Assembly (NCBI GenBank): GCA_949825025.1
Contig: OX463780.1
Location: 25,572,118-25,636,117 of the forward strand
Length of the DNA: 64,000 nucleotides
Source: Siphlonurus alternatus
Lineage: Eukaryota > Arthropoda > Insecta > Ephemeroptera > Siphlonuridae
Direction of reading: 5' to 3'
Part shown: positions 14,288-25,611 of the stretch, piece after piece
Position numbering within the stretch: position 1 is the stretch's first letter
How the letters are laid out: each line of letters opens with the position of its first letter
Position numbers and translations under genes: made by a program
Notes under the pieces: model-generated
What the model was told of the DNA's origin: nothing
The model's database searches: none
The model's input: the letters and a program-made list of their open reading frames with translations, nothing else

Positions 14288-17200
14288 CTCGTACTATATA
14301 GCGGTTATTTTCTTTGGTAAAATTTTATAATATTGCATTGTATTTTGCATACTTTGAGATTCTTAACATGAAGTGTTAAATAATAATTAAATTTACTGTG
14401 AATCACATGGACGTGACTAATATTCTTGTGTCGACTTCAGTACTCCGAGAACTTCGCCACCAACATGGTGGACGCGCGCATGCTGGACCACCTGAGCAAG
14501 AAAGAGCTGGAGAAGTTTCTGGGAGTGACACGCAAGTTCCACCAAGCCTCTATCGTGCACGGCATTCACCTGCTGCGTATGATCAAGTACGACCGCCAGG
14601 TGAGCATTGCAACATAAACAATCACGGAGACATATGCGTGATTTGTACTGAATGAATAGAAATGGAAATAAATTTAACGTGTATAAATTTAAGTCAGGAT
14701 CATATATTATATCTGAGCCATCTGAGGATAATCTGAAGATAAATCAAGGATTATTTTAAGCTACAACTTACAGCTATCAATTAATCATACAAAGGCATTT
14801 TACAATAAATGACTGATGATCATGACACATAGCAGGCCATCAATATCTCGGGGAGATCTGCATGCAGGAACTCCAGCCCCTAGTATTTTGGAATGACGTA
14901 GAATGTCGTTTTTATGTACAGGCGCTGGCGGTGCGGCGACACCAATGCGAGAACATGGACGCCGACCCGCTTGTGTGGACCAACCAGCGCTTCATCCGTT
15001 GGGCGAGGAACATAGACCTCAGCGAGTACGCCGAGAACCTCAAAGGTAAACTCAGGCAGGGAGATTATTTCATACAGACAAAAATGTGTAGGAAAAAAAA
15101 AAAAAAAAAAAAAAAAAAAGAGATTTTTACAATGTAGTTTTTAGGTAAACATTTGTCAATTAAATTTGCACTTGTGTCTGAGAAACTTGAATCAGAATAC
15201 ACGCGCGGTGGTATAGAAAATAGTCCAACTTTTTGATGTTTTAATTAATACGTACGTCAAAGTCTGCTTCAAGATAGTTTGATGTGATCAAACAGGATCT
15301 TTAATATATTTCAGTATTATGTTTGTTTATAATTAAAGAGAACATTTCATTGCAATTCATATTTTTTCTGCATATTTGCTTCTTTTTTTACGTGATACTT
15401 CTTATTTTTTAGCTGATGCAAAGATTCATGCTCATAAAATAAATGTAAAAGCTTTTACTTGTATTTTCTTATCAATTTTGCTCTTAGTTTCTATTATTTA
15501 TTGATGAATATTATCTACAACTAAAGTGGATGAGCTGGTATTGTTAGAACTACGGACACAAAACCAACTTTATCCAGCTTTATTATCTCTGCATTTTTAC
15601 TAACGATTGTTATCCACCTTGCAGACAGCGGCGTGCACGGCGCCCTGGTGGTACTTGAACCTTCGTTCAACGGTGACACGATGGCGACTGCACTCGGCAT
15701 CCCGCCCTCCAAGAACATAATCCGACGACACCTGACCACGGAGCTGGAGGCCCTCGTGCTACCGGCAAGGTACGTCATGTTCTGCCAGGTGGACGAGCAG
15801 GCAGACCTGAACGCAAGTCCCAAGTGAACGCACCATAACATGTTGTAACGAAAATAGTCGGTAAAACGAAAATACTCGGTATAACAAAAATACTCAGTAT
15901 AACGAAAATTATCGTCACAGGACGATGGTTTTTGAAATACATGGGAATTTTTAAATTCCTTCAACGCTGTAATTTCCAATCAAAGTTATATTAAAAAAAA
16001 AAAATTGAGAACTAATCAATGAGGCTTCAAGTGCTCGGTGGGAAATTTTCTATGCCATGCACCTAGCCACCCAAATACCAGTTAACAGTCTAAAATCCAC
16101 CATGCTAGAAATTTTGAAGTGGTTTTCTACAATTATTAAATTTATTAAAAAAAAAAATTCCCAGTAAAAGAATCCTCTGATTTTAAATGAAAAATATTTT
16201 TTTTTCTAAAATCTTGGTGTGTATTGGTTTAGATAGGACGATGAAAACATCTTAAATTCAGCCAACTTGCAGCCTCTTTTATAAAATCAACAGTTCAATT
16301 AGAATCACATTTTTTACGTATTAATCTAAAAATCGTATTAAAATATTTTCCTGTGATGATATAAATTAACGAAATTCTTTACATAATGAACTTTTAATAA
16401 AATATCAAAGATGATGTAGGCAAGATAATGACAAAATTATCACTGTCGATTTTATAATGTATAATTGTATTATAATATCTCAGTTTTCCAAGTATATGTG
16501 TATTATATTTCTCTTATATTATATTTGTATATTTAGTGACTAAAAGAAAATATGGCTTAATTTCTGTGTTGTGATCCCCACTTTGATAGTTGGTGATATA
16601 ATATATAGTGTTAATTTTTGTTAAATTTTCTAAGGTGCTTTCTTTAATTCACTATTTATAGAATTTCGTTGCTAAAAAAATCGTTATATTGAGGTTTTTA
16701 AATCGCAAAATTTTACGAGCAAGTCTTCCAAACAAGCTCTCTGTAATGCATTCCCTTGTTTTTTAATTGAAGCATGTTAATTTTGATTAATGAATTAACC
16801 AAAACAAAAATACTATAAAACAAAACATAATGTTTATCACAAAAATTCTTACCATGCCTGTAAGCAAAAAAATATATGGATTGTATAATTTGAGTGTAGA
16901 TTGATGTAATATAGTTTTTGGGTGACTCACGTAGAACACTCTATTGTAACACAATAAGTACTGTTAAGAATTACCTTTGAAGTTTTGTTTAATAGCTTGT
17001 ATAACATAAAACACTGCACACTCACTCACATATTTATTACATTTGCATTTAGTTTTCATCGCTTTTTCATTATTTTTTTTGTGTTTCTGTTCTCATCTCC
17101 TTGCTATATGAAGTGTGCGAGAATTTTTACTGGGTCGAAATTATTGCCAAATTAATTAAATCAAGGTTATTATTTATTGAAATCATTAATGATAGTACAA

Positions 17201-20200
17201 AATTGTACTTAAAAATATCAACGATTATATAATTTATAAATAATAAGAGTGATTGTGTATAATTTAATTACAGAAATTTAGAAAGTGATATTGTATTATT
17301 GACTGATTTAATTAATGATAATGAAGGGGCATATTTAATTCTAATTTTTTGGTATTTTTAGTAACAAAAATGAATGAGAATAATTATAATATTGAAATAA
17401 AATTTAGCTTTAAATTTCTGTAATTAAATCATATTCTACAACTAGGGCCTGTTTCATAAGAAATTTGAATATTCATTCACTTTATTGTTCATTAATTAAT
17501 ATTATAAATTATCGTCTGCAGACGATCAAACGGGTTTATAACCATTGCAGATAAAGGTTGTTTTCTTATCTCGTACGTTTCACTGAAAACGACCTGTAGT
17601 TAATATACGTAAATAAAAATCTTTCAAACCCGTTTCATCGCCAGGACCCTAATTTAAGTATTCAATTGATTCCCAATTTGACTGAAAAGCAGTAAACTTT
17701 AACCATTTAAGTTATTTTATAATTTAAATATAATGAATATCATTGATACAAGCCGGCCCTTGTTGTATATAATTAATTATGACTGAAGATTGTATGAATG
17801 TGTTGTGTCGTGTCAGTAGTCGGATTGTGACGGTGTGTTCGTTTGTTTTCTATGTTCCGTTGCTGGTCTGTTTTGATCGGGTACGTATATTATATATAAA
17901 TAAATTTGGCGCTTCCTACATACACAAAAAATATATATATAGAGCCGCGTTCGAGCACTATATGAAAATAAGCAAGGCCGAACGTCGGCGTGCTGAGAAG
18001 CTGGTTGGAGGCGGAAGCCTGGGCCGCAGTTTCTCGCGCTCGTACGCTGGTGGGCTGCAACAGGAGCACGAACAGGGAAGCTGCACCAGGGAAGGAGGAT
18101 GCGGAGGAGGGCCGGGAGCGGCGTTGGCGGCGGCAGTCGAGAGGGATGACAAGGAGCGAAACAGACGCGCGAGCTTGCGAGTAAGCAAACAAACATACAC
18201 GTCAGATTAGCATTAATTTAGTCGACGCCTAGGATGTTGTCTTTTCAAGCTTTTTGCTGTGTTTTACGTCAAAGTAAAATTGGAGACTTTTTTTTAAACA
18301 TCGTCGCCTCAGAATGAGATTTCCCTAAGCTCCACGAGATTTTGTTTCAATAATAGTTCTTAAAATATGCTAAATGTTGCATACTTGTTGTCCTCATGGT
18401 GTTTAGGGCACTCTAATTCTGAACCAACGTTATCAAAATTAGCCTAAATGATCAAGTAACCCTAATTTTCTGTGATTTTTTAAATACTATACTTTTTTAT
18501 TCTTATTTACTGGTAAATGTTTTTCCCAAGATTTGTATTAATATATTATATTAAATTGACGTGTTTACCTTTTTTTTAATGTATACTTGATTTTCAGTTT
18601 TGCCTTAATTGTCCATACAATTAGGTTCATTTTCCTTTCAAAAACTGAAATATTTCTCAAAGATATATTCATATTATGACGTAAATTAACGTAAATGGTT
18701 TGTTAAGACAAATTTGCTGCAAAATATAAAGAAGTTAAAATTACTATTAATATATATTTTAGGGATGTATTAAGGTTATGGAGTCAAATTATATTAAAAT
18801 ATAAAATTTGTTAGATATATATATAGCAGTAACAAATATATAAATTGTTGCTATTATAGGCTGTGTATTATTATATCGATATACAAAGACAGAAAACCAG
18901 AGAATTGAAAGCAATATTATATAAAAATGAAAGTTTAATTCAACTCGATGTTCTAACAAGCGTCTTGTTTGTATTGCTTAGATAAAATTAAGGTAGTAAT
19001 TTTGCAGCAAATTAAAGAAGTCAGTCAGAACGTCCAACAAATACAAAAGGTGAATTAATTCTGATGGGGTAACGTACACACAAAAGTCTCTGAATGTTTA
19101 ATAACCGTCGCCATGTTAGTATTTCATGGAGAGACGAACATTTTGGCGTCTCACTGTCATATTTATGTTTTATTAATTTCTTGTATTTTTTTAGACTCAT
19201 TCGGCTTTGTTATATTTAGTTTGCATTTATGTAATTTTTTTGTTTTTCATTGCACTCATATTTGCACAAAATGAAACACGTACGGCTGGAAAAATATAAA
19301 ACTCACACTTTTTTTAATTATTCTAATTACTGTTTTATCTTGATGTATTGTTAAAAAAATATCAAAGGAGTCTAATAAGGTATGGATTTTTTTTATCAAT
19401 AAAAAATCTTGACTCAAAGTTGCGTTAGCAATGTGACGTTTATTATAATATTGTGTACTTCTCAGTGAGGAATTTTTCTGGCAATCTACAAAATCTACAA
19501 AACTTTTGAACAGTTTATAGTGGTGATTGAAACTCTATAGTTTATTAGTGTACAATAAATTTATTGGTGTGTGAGTAGGGGATAATGAAAACAAAATACA
19601 ATTCTGAACTATGATATATTTGAGTGCAATATTAAATGTTGAAAAATAATAATATTATATTATATATTATTGTTAAAATTACAACAAAAAATTTATATTA
19701 GATCTATATACGATTTGAGACTGTGTTACTTTGTACAGATTATAATAATTCTTAATGAATTAATTGGGGTATGAAGATCACAAAATGTCTGACATGTTTG
19801 TTTCGTTTTTTTTTCTGTTCCCCTCTCTCTTCTCCCCAACTCGGGATAAAACAATGAAGAACAACAGTCTCCTATATCTCAAAAAGGTTGGCATGAAAAA
19901 ATAACAATTGGCATCCATTTTTTTTTTATTATTATTATTTGACATTCTTCAATTATTTACTTTTTGTAGTAGTAATAACTTGTAGCAGAGATTATCAGAC
20001 TTACTTGTCTTATGGCCAGAAAATTTACGAAATATTTCAAAAGATTCACGGTTTCCTGGGAGCTGGGACAGTGAAAGTTTTTATGATATAGCGATTGTCT
20101 AGCGTCACAAACTTTCTCTTTTGACATCCAATACAAAAATTTATAGGGGAATTATAATCAGTGGGCCGTACAGACATTAGCATTGCACCAGTGTCCGTTA

Positions 20201-21700
20201 TTAATGGAATAGCGTCTCACGAAACATAATATTTTCTGAAAATTTTGGTCAAATTTCTGGCCATGGAGGTCTCTGATAGTCTTTGAATTTGTAGTTTGAA
20301 CACAACGTGCAGAAGTTGAGAGTACTATCTCACATTTTTTGGTGGCTCTTCTTCTTCCTTCACTTTGCAACCCACTTGACTTGGTATCACTGTACACAGT
20401 AGACCCAGTCTCTTTTCTCTTCCACAATATGCTACATTGTACACTACAAGAAAACACTGTAGCATAAAATCTATCTTCTCTTTGTAGAACCCTGATAGAA
20501 TATTTACAATATTGTTCACTGATTGCATGAAAAAAAAATATATATGAAACAAAATTCCTTCTAAATCTGTATGTTTTCAAATTTAAAAAAATGTTGTAGT
20601 AGTTTAAAACTATCTGGTTTAAAAAAAAAATAAAATTGCGTCTATTTTTGTGGTGTTTTACATTTCATAATACATATGCCTGCTTCTTTTAAACAAAATA
20701 CCAATAATATTAACAAAATTAACATCATATACCAATCGATGAACCGTTTGTTCTTCTAGTTTTCATCATGGAGAAGTTCCCAGGTATGACCGCACTCATC
20801 ATCGACAGATATTGCTTGCTTAATTACCCATGACTCTTTGCAGTGATTAATAATCATACTTAAGGCTTTATTGCAGTGATTGACAGCATGTGCTAGCGCG
20901 TCTTACATACAGCATGGTCTGCCCCAAAAGGAGAAATTTATTTACGCGCTGCAACCCGCATGACACTGAAGATGAAATAATTGCCTACCCTGCAGGCTGT
21001 TAATATTTTTGCTTTTACGCTTATATAATAGCAGGAATTTAATTATTAGTGCATAAGAGCTATAATATTAATTATACAATAAAATATTATAAAATAATTT
21101 TATGTACATATTTATTTTTGTATTCTTTTCAATGAAGGCTCTGAATTTATCAATTATAAGTTTTCAGCATGTTGATGTTGTTGTGTCATAAATGCCGAAT
21201 GAAGTCTATCAAATATCGTGTATATTTTTATATTGTGTGATAAGGGATATTTATAAAGGTTTAAAGTTGACTTTATAGAATGATGAAATTTAAAATCCTT
21301 TTTAAATAAAGGTAATCAATTAAAAAAAATTACCATAATTCTACTTAAACCTTGGTAAATCACTCTTTTTTTCCCAATAAAAATCCATTTTGCCTGTTTG
21401 CGACTGACTCTGTGCTATCCACAGGGCTCGCTGAGTCGCGCTCTTGGTCTTCGAGTTAAACAGGAGCTGCAACGTCAGCAACAGCAGCTGTACCGTCACC
21501 ACGAGGCGGCCTCTCCTGAGAGCTCTCTCGCCTCACCAGGTTCAGAAGGTCCCTCGTGTCTCTTGGGGGACTCGGAGCCACTTGGACTTCCGGCCTCCTC
21601 GTCATCGACTTCTTCAGGGTCCGGTCAACAGCAGCAGCGACATCGGCGGGTCAAGTCAATCGGTGACATCGAGGCAGTGAGCACCGCGACACCTGTGTGA
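844..21700 (+). CDS. KAZN: Kazrin, coiled-coil and triple-SAM junction/endosome scaffold (5' end outside window)
   Basis: Fourteen exons join in frame to 772 residues: 844-987, 2212-2339, 3091-3270, 9166-9382, 9461-9553, 10015-10099, 10504-10652 (or from 10501), 11891-12084, 13661-13849, 14441-14599, 14922-15045, 15625-15769, 17943-18180, 21425-21700 (stop TGA 21698). Residues 8-150 form a coiled coil including ALKADRKRLK and LRDFIRNYEQ, nearly identical to vertebrate kazrin. Exon 7 carries the conserved GSISRVFAR motif. SAM domains lie at about residues 364-430, 443-508 and 526-597 (VWTNQR, SGVHGAL and MATALGIP conserved). Kazrins bind periplakin and desmosomal or adherens-junction partners and link endosomes to dynactin (established for vertebrates). 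The N-terminal exon(s) must lie before position 1. Exons 5 and 13 are less certain: exon 13 could start at 17943 or 17973. The C terminus ends ATPV, a possible class I PDZ ligand. Identity is near certain; boundaries are inferred from splice consensus and phase. Confidence 0.92.
5655..6856. mobile_element. 1.2-kb foldback DNA transposon with G3T8-repeat arms
   Basis: The two ends are inverted copies: left arm about 5655-5831, right arm about 6668-6856. Each arm carries a unique part (cctcgctaccgcgctac in the right arm and its complement in the left) plus seven to eight tandem units of the form GGGTTTTTTTTCC. Termini are ggtaagcggaaaaaaaaccc on the left and the complement of gaatcgcggaaaaaaaaccc on the right. 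An identical 8-bp direct repeat attttaac flanks the element at 5647-5654 and 6857-6864, which fits a target-site duplication. The 840-bp centre is AT-rich and non-coding, so the element is non-autonomous. An 8-bp duplication suggests hAT-like transposition, but the termini are not typical hAT ends. Confidence 0.7.
7135..7180. repeat. CT microsatellite
   Basis: About 23 uninterrupted CT units in KAZN intron 3. Confidence 0.98.
8040..8482. mobile_element. Non-autonomous inverted-repeat element (~440 bp)
   Basis: The ends agagcgcggaaaaa (left) and the complement of agagcacggaaaaa (right) are inverted repeats. The 10-bp sequence aaatataact occurs directly outside both ends (8030-8039 and 8483-8492), consistent with a target duplication. 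The interior holds repeated gactatttt / aaaagtgactttttt blocks and no coding capacity. Confidence 0.55.
8983..9067. repeat. Small hairpin element upstream of KAZN exon 4
   Basis: Arms tgtacagttcttaaagttaa and its near-complement ending in aaaaactgtaca enclose about 35 bp. It lies about 100 bp upstream of the acceptor of exon 4. Too short to classify. Confidence 0.6.
9461..9553 (+). CDS. KAZN: KAZN exon 5, behind a 78-nt retainable intron
   Basis: This exon follows acceptor ctcacgctcacag and ends at donor t|gtgagt. It keeps phase 1 on both sides and reads GTPTITVEGSCNID and onward. The upstream intron 9383-9460 is only 78 nt, divisible by three, with no in-frame stop, so the whole block 9166-9553 can also be read as one open exon. 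Whether the 78 nt are spliced cannot be decided from sequence alone. Confidence 0.55.
10249..10335. repeat. TA microsatellite
   Basis: About 43 uninterrupted AT units in KAZN intron 6. Confidence 0.98.
10501..10652 (+). CDS. KAZN: KAZN exon 7 with tandem NAGNAG acceptor
   Basis: The acceptor reads tgtctcagcag. Splicing after the first AG starts the exon at 10501 and adds one serine (SRSVEQ); splicing after the second starts it at 10504 (RSVEQ). Both keep phase 2. The exon contains a basic, proline-rich stretch and the kazrin signature GSISRVFAR followed by a basic cluster. Donor is g|gtgggt at 10653. Confidence 0.85.
11030..11360. promoter_or_regulatory. GC-richer island in KAZN intron 7 with two E-boxes
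   Basis: This 330-bp stretch is clearly less AT-rich than the surrounding intron. It carries CACGTG at 11278-11283 and 11323-11328. It lies just upstream of the exons encoding the SAM domains, so it could be an alternative promoter or 5' exon for a SAM-only isoform; that is inference. A short ATG frame (MAALHHRESILH..., from about 11145) ends after 28 codons. Confidence 0.3.
12238..12363. mobile_element. MITE, about 126 bp
   Basis: Terminal inverted repeats gagcgattcagcaagcg and cgtttgctgaatcgctc bound a short AT-rich core that itself has an inner inverted pair (gaagcg / cgcttc). Located in KAZN intron 8. Confidence 0.75.
12950..13190. promoter_or_regulatory. Clustered CACGTG E-boxes in a GC-richer island, KAZN intron 8
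   Basis: Three perfect CACGTG motifs sit at 13000-13005, 13037-13042 and 13045-13050, the last two only 2 bp apart, with further ACGT cores nearby (13018, 13071, 13108). Tandem E-boxes of this spacing are known targets of bHLH dimers such as CLOCK:CYCLE, Myc/Max or MITF. The island is GC-rich against an AT-rich intron. An enhancer or internal promoter is inferred, not shown. Confidence 0.4.
14180..14285. repeat. Imperfect TA microsatellite
   Basis: About 100 bp of TA repeats with a few interruptions, in KAZN intron 9. Confidence 0.95.
15625..15827 (+). CDS. KAZN: KAZN exon 12 with possible read-through 3' end
   Basis: The spliced exon is 15625-15769 (third SAM domain, donor ag|gtacgt). If the donor is not used, the frame runs on for 18 codons to TGA at 15825-15827 and gives a protein ending soon after SAM3, without the exon 13-14 tail. 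Vertebrate KAZN also makes several C-terminal isoforms, so a short form is plausible, but no transcript evidence is available here. Confidence 0.4.
15828..17942. other. KAZN intron 12 remainder, no gene seen
   Basis: Two kilobases of AT-rich intron. A short patch near 15850-15910 has three near-repeats of cgaaaatactcggtataa. Nothing else is recognisable. Confidence 0.6.
18181..21424. other. KAZN intron 13, no gene; one MITE
   Basis: AT-rich intron. It contains one inverted-repeat element (19988-20283) and a solitary 18-bp end sequence acatcgtcgcctcagaat (18298-18315) that also forms the terminus of the MITE at 32540-32670. No coding signal seen. Confidence 0.6.
19988..20283. mobile_element. 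MITE of the GGCCAGAAAATT family, copy 1
   Basis: Ends gattatcaga...tatggccagaaaattt and the complement of gactatcagag...ccatggccagaaattt form imperfect terminal inverted repeats. The interior shares ttcacggtttcctggga with the copy at 46466-46556 (ttcaccgtttcctggga), so both belong to one family. Confidence 0.6.
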
Positions 21701-24700
21701 CCCTCGCCCACCCGCGCTCAGAGTCCAGACGAGGACCCTGAGTTGAGGGAGACCATCGTGTAACCTCGGCCCAGTTCGACTAATATCGGCAGTGACGTAG
21801 TGTCTTATCACGGAGGAATGTGATTATACGAAAGGAGATGGTAAAAATATAGTGTAATGATGAACAATTATTATGAAAAAGGTAAAAATCTAGTCATTTT
21901 TTTTAAAGAATGTTGTTACGAAATGTGCACATTCTCTTTACAGTTATTACGTATTTAACTTTGGTAATTTTGTGTATCATAAAATATACATATATTTTCA
22001 CATCAAATGTATTATCAATTGATACTCTAATTATAACACAGTATAATTTGTTGTTAGATTTGAAACAGCATAATATATTATAAAGAAAAACAAAAATTTA
22101 GGAAAATTGTTTCTTTTTATTTACTCAGAAATGATAGTGAACTGATGTAAGTTTTGAACTCTTGATCTATTTTACCATCACATTTCTTCGTGATAAGGCA
22201 AGACCGAACATTAACTTTGTTGGACCAAGCGTGGGACTCGGAGAGGGATTTTCGTAAATAATATTCAAAACCACAGCGAACAGAAGCCTTTTTCTTCCTT
22301 CACTTTTAGCAATTCGTGTGTCCACCACTGCCCTATCAACCAGAAGCCTGCAGGTACCCTTGTGCGTGACGTTTTGGTACGGCTGTGCTAATACAATCAT
22401 TCACAAAAAAAAATATTTATTACTGTAAATATATAATATAAATTAATTATTTAAGGGACGTATGCAATAATAAAAAAAAATGTGTGATTTATTTATAAAA
22501 ATAAATCAACAAAAATACAGTTGATAATATTATTAATATTATAAACTTAATTTTATGTGAAAATCGTTTGTGAAAAAGTGTTAATTGTTGGACTTACTCC
22601 TCCAAAGTAACAAAAACGTATTTTGACTTTTAAAATATTCTGATAGTTTTACTAGTTTGTATAAAAACTAGCAAGACATTTTGTCACTTGACTATTATAT
22701 ACATGGAGACTGGAAAATTTCTACGGTGAGAAATATAAATATATATTAAATATCAAAGGACAACTTGTGTAATCCTACTGCCTTGTTTTAAATAAATATA
22801 TAATACTCCTAGCAGTCCTAAAAATTACAACGATACATACTAAATCTTTGACATTAAATATTAAATTTATAAAGTTTAGAATAAAAACTAACATTTCAGT
22901 ATCTTAAAAAGTGAAAGCACTATAAAAGTATAAAATAAATGAAGATCATTCAATAACTCGCCAAATTATTTTTTCCAACATTTTACAAAAAAGGAGTTGA
23001 CATAAATATTATAATTAAACAGAAATATATATATACAAATAAAAACATAATTGAGTTTTTGCCGTGTCTAGATATGGATAGGCCTTAAATATTACGGGAG
23101 AACATTATACAGTGACACACCATGACGTACATAAAAACTGAAATTTTCAGCAGAAAGTATTTATTTTATTAGTGGTAATTTAACATTTTAAATTTCACAC
23201 AGAATTATCGTGTGAGTTTATATGTAAAAATCCAACACCCCAAAGTTAACTCCTCTCGATCTATGAGAATATTACCACCAAAGTATATTATTGCTAATTT
23301 TCATACTATATATAAGCTAGCTTGATTAGCTATATGCTGCTATATAGCATTAGGAGTATTAAGACCAAATTCGAAAATTTGTGACCTAAAATAGTGACTA
23401 TAAAATTGACACCCTATGTCATTATAAATGTCCCTTCCACTTAAAAAATATGTATAAATTTTATTTTATTTTTCTTTCACTAATATAATGCAGATATTTT
23501 GATTATTAAGCTGATTCAGTTTGGTTCCCACACTAACATCATTTTTTTTTTTCCCGCACGTACTATAAAATTACCCTATACAACTTCTATACCCAGCTAT
23601 GACAAAAAAAAAAAAAAAAAAAAAAAGGTTGCACAAATATGCTTTGTGTGCAGCGGAAATCGACATGTCAACATATCAAGCATACAAACATGAGACCCTC
23701 GATCAGGACTGCAGTGAAAATACTGAAGTGTTTAAAAGTTTCTTGGAGTGATTTTTTCTTTTCTTAGATTAAAAATATCAGTATTATAGGACTATGAGTA
23801 ACATAAATCTCATTTTATAAAAACTAATTGACATTTGTAATTTCTATAATATAGATCATACTCTCTTATTTGTTCCTGATTAAATTTAAATTTGAGCTAC
23901 TAAGATAATATATAATTAATTTAACTCAAATTAAAAATGTAAAGTTATATTAAATAGTGGGTCCAATTTTGATTTTACAAACTCTAATTAAAAAACACAC
24001 ACAAAAATGTTTTCAATTATAATATAGATAGCACATTGGCATTAATAATCATATGTATCCCTCGATCCCCACATGTCCTGTAATAGATCCATTAGAAATA
24101 AAAGTGACCCAAAATTTAATGCTCAAAAAGTACTTTTGAATAAATACTCTGCTACGGAGTGTAGCCCTATATAGTGTAAATAATATGTCTCCCTAACGAC
24201 AGTGGACTTTAAAAAATAATGGATGATTAATGTTGTTCTTGTTGTTGCGTGACTGCGTGAATGTTGCAGCGAAATAATGAACTACAGACACATTAACTTG
24301 TGGCTGTTAGCAAGCCCGTGCATTGCCCAACACACCACTGTTATTAAAGTGCATGAGCACCTTAAGAAAATATAAAATTATGGTATTTTATTTTTATAGA
24401 TCCTATCCAAAATAATTTCAACTCGATCATCTACTGTATATATGAAATAGAAAATAAAAAATCAGTAAATTAGTTTAATAGTAATTATAATATTTAATTT
24501 TTCGATCTAGTATAATTATTATTTGGAAATTATTATATATATTATATATTAATAACAAAATATAGAAAAAACAACATGCTAATTATATTATATATTGCTT
24601 AATTAATTGTCAAATTATTATAAAATATGTCATTATAAATATTACATATAATTATGTCTTTTAATTTATGAGATTCAATTAATCATTAATCTCAAACAAT

Positions 24701-25044
24701 CTAATAATATATAATATGAATATAATAATTGCAGTTTATTTTAGGTTAAATAATATTATTTTACATGTTTGGGAGGGAACGAAATAATCCATGCAATTGG
24801 TGGCTGAAAAAGGCAAGTGCCCATAAACAAAGTGAATTATTATTATAATTCACTTTGTGAATTATTATTATAGTATATATCATATATGCTGGTATATACT
24901 TCCAAGTCCAGGAAGTATTTTTAAATTAATTTAATGTAATTAAGTGCGGCCAAACTATTTATTAATTGGCTTAATGGCTTATTTTAAAAATCAAGAATTC
25001 ATAATTATAATTTATGCAACAATTTGACACAAAATTTATTATTA

Positions 25045-25433
25045 TTTTTTTTTTTACAAGGATACACCCCTAAGAGCTTACAGCTTGCGGCGGGGTACTG
25101 GGTAGGGATAAGGTAGGGAACGGATAGTGGCCACGGCCTGCATGCTTACGCGTCCCAGCATTCGCTGAGGTGAGACTGAGGAAACCGTGAAAAACCTCAG
25201 TCAGGACGGACACCTCTACTTTTTCTCAATGGACCAAAGCAATGTCCAAAGCCTGGGGAACCACACACAAGTGCATCACTGCACTGGGTGGAAAGCGAGA
25301 TGAATTTACCCCAGGGAGGGAGCAGCGTATTTTTTACTTGAAAGGGTCACCCATCCAAGTACTAACCACGCTCGACGTAGCCTGACTTCGGTGATCTATC
25401 GAGAACCGGTCAATCCACTGCGCCACGCTTGAC
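25045..25433 (-). mobile_element. SINE with 5S-rRNA/tRNA-like head, near full length
   Basis: Read on the minus strand the element starts with gtcaagcgtggcgcagtgg, continues through ggttagtacttggatgggtg (positions about 25343-25362), which matches the internal promoter region of 5S rRNA, and ends ttaggggtgtatccttgt plus poly-A (poly-T 25045-25056 on plus). The body matches the 5'-truncated copy at 33418-33620. Such heads are typical of SINE3-type, RNA polymerase III-transcribed SINEs mobilised by LINEs. Confidence 0.75.
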
Positions 25434-25611
25434 ATTTATAAGCATTATTAACTATAACTTAATTATTAACTATAAGCAATTATAGTTAATATGCGCGCAA
25501 AACATCTCAGCACAAATGAGAGACCTACTTATTTTTCTTCACGCGGTATCAAAATATATTTGTCTGCATATATGATACAACAAACTAGCTAAAAACCACT
25601 GCTTCCATTAA

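Noticed and set aside
17450..17655. MITE with ends tagggcctgtttcat / gtttcatcgccaggacccta
   Set aside because: The inverted match is too weak and gapped, and I see no target duplication.
17779..17942. ATG-initiated frame running into KAZN exon 13
   Set aside because: The extension has intron-like composition and no kazrin similarity; the coding part begins at or after 17943.
17813..18200. Long antisense frames over KAZN exon 13
   Set aside because: They mirror the GC-rich coding exon and contain low-complexity Ser/Pro sequence only.
25340..25433. 5S rRNA gene on the minus strand
   Set aside because: Only the internal control region resembles 5S rRNA; the rest diverges and continues into a SINE body with a poly-A tail.
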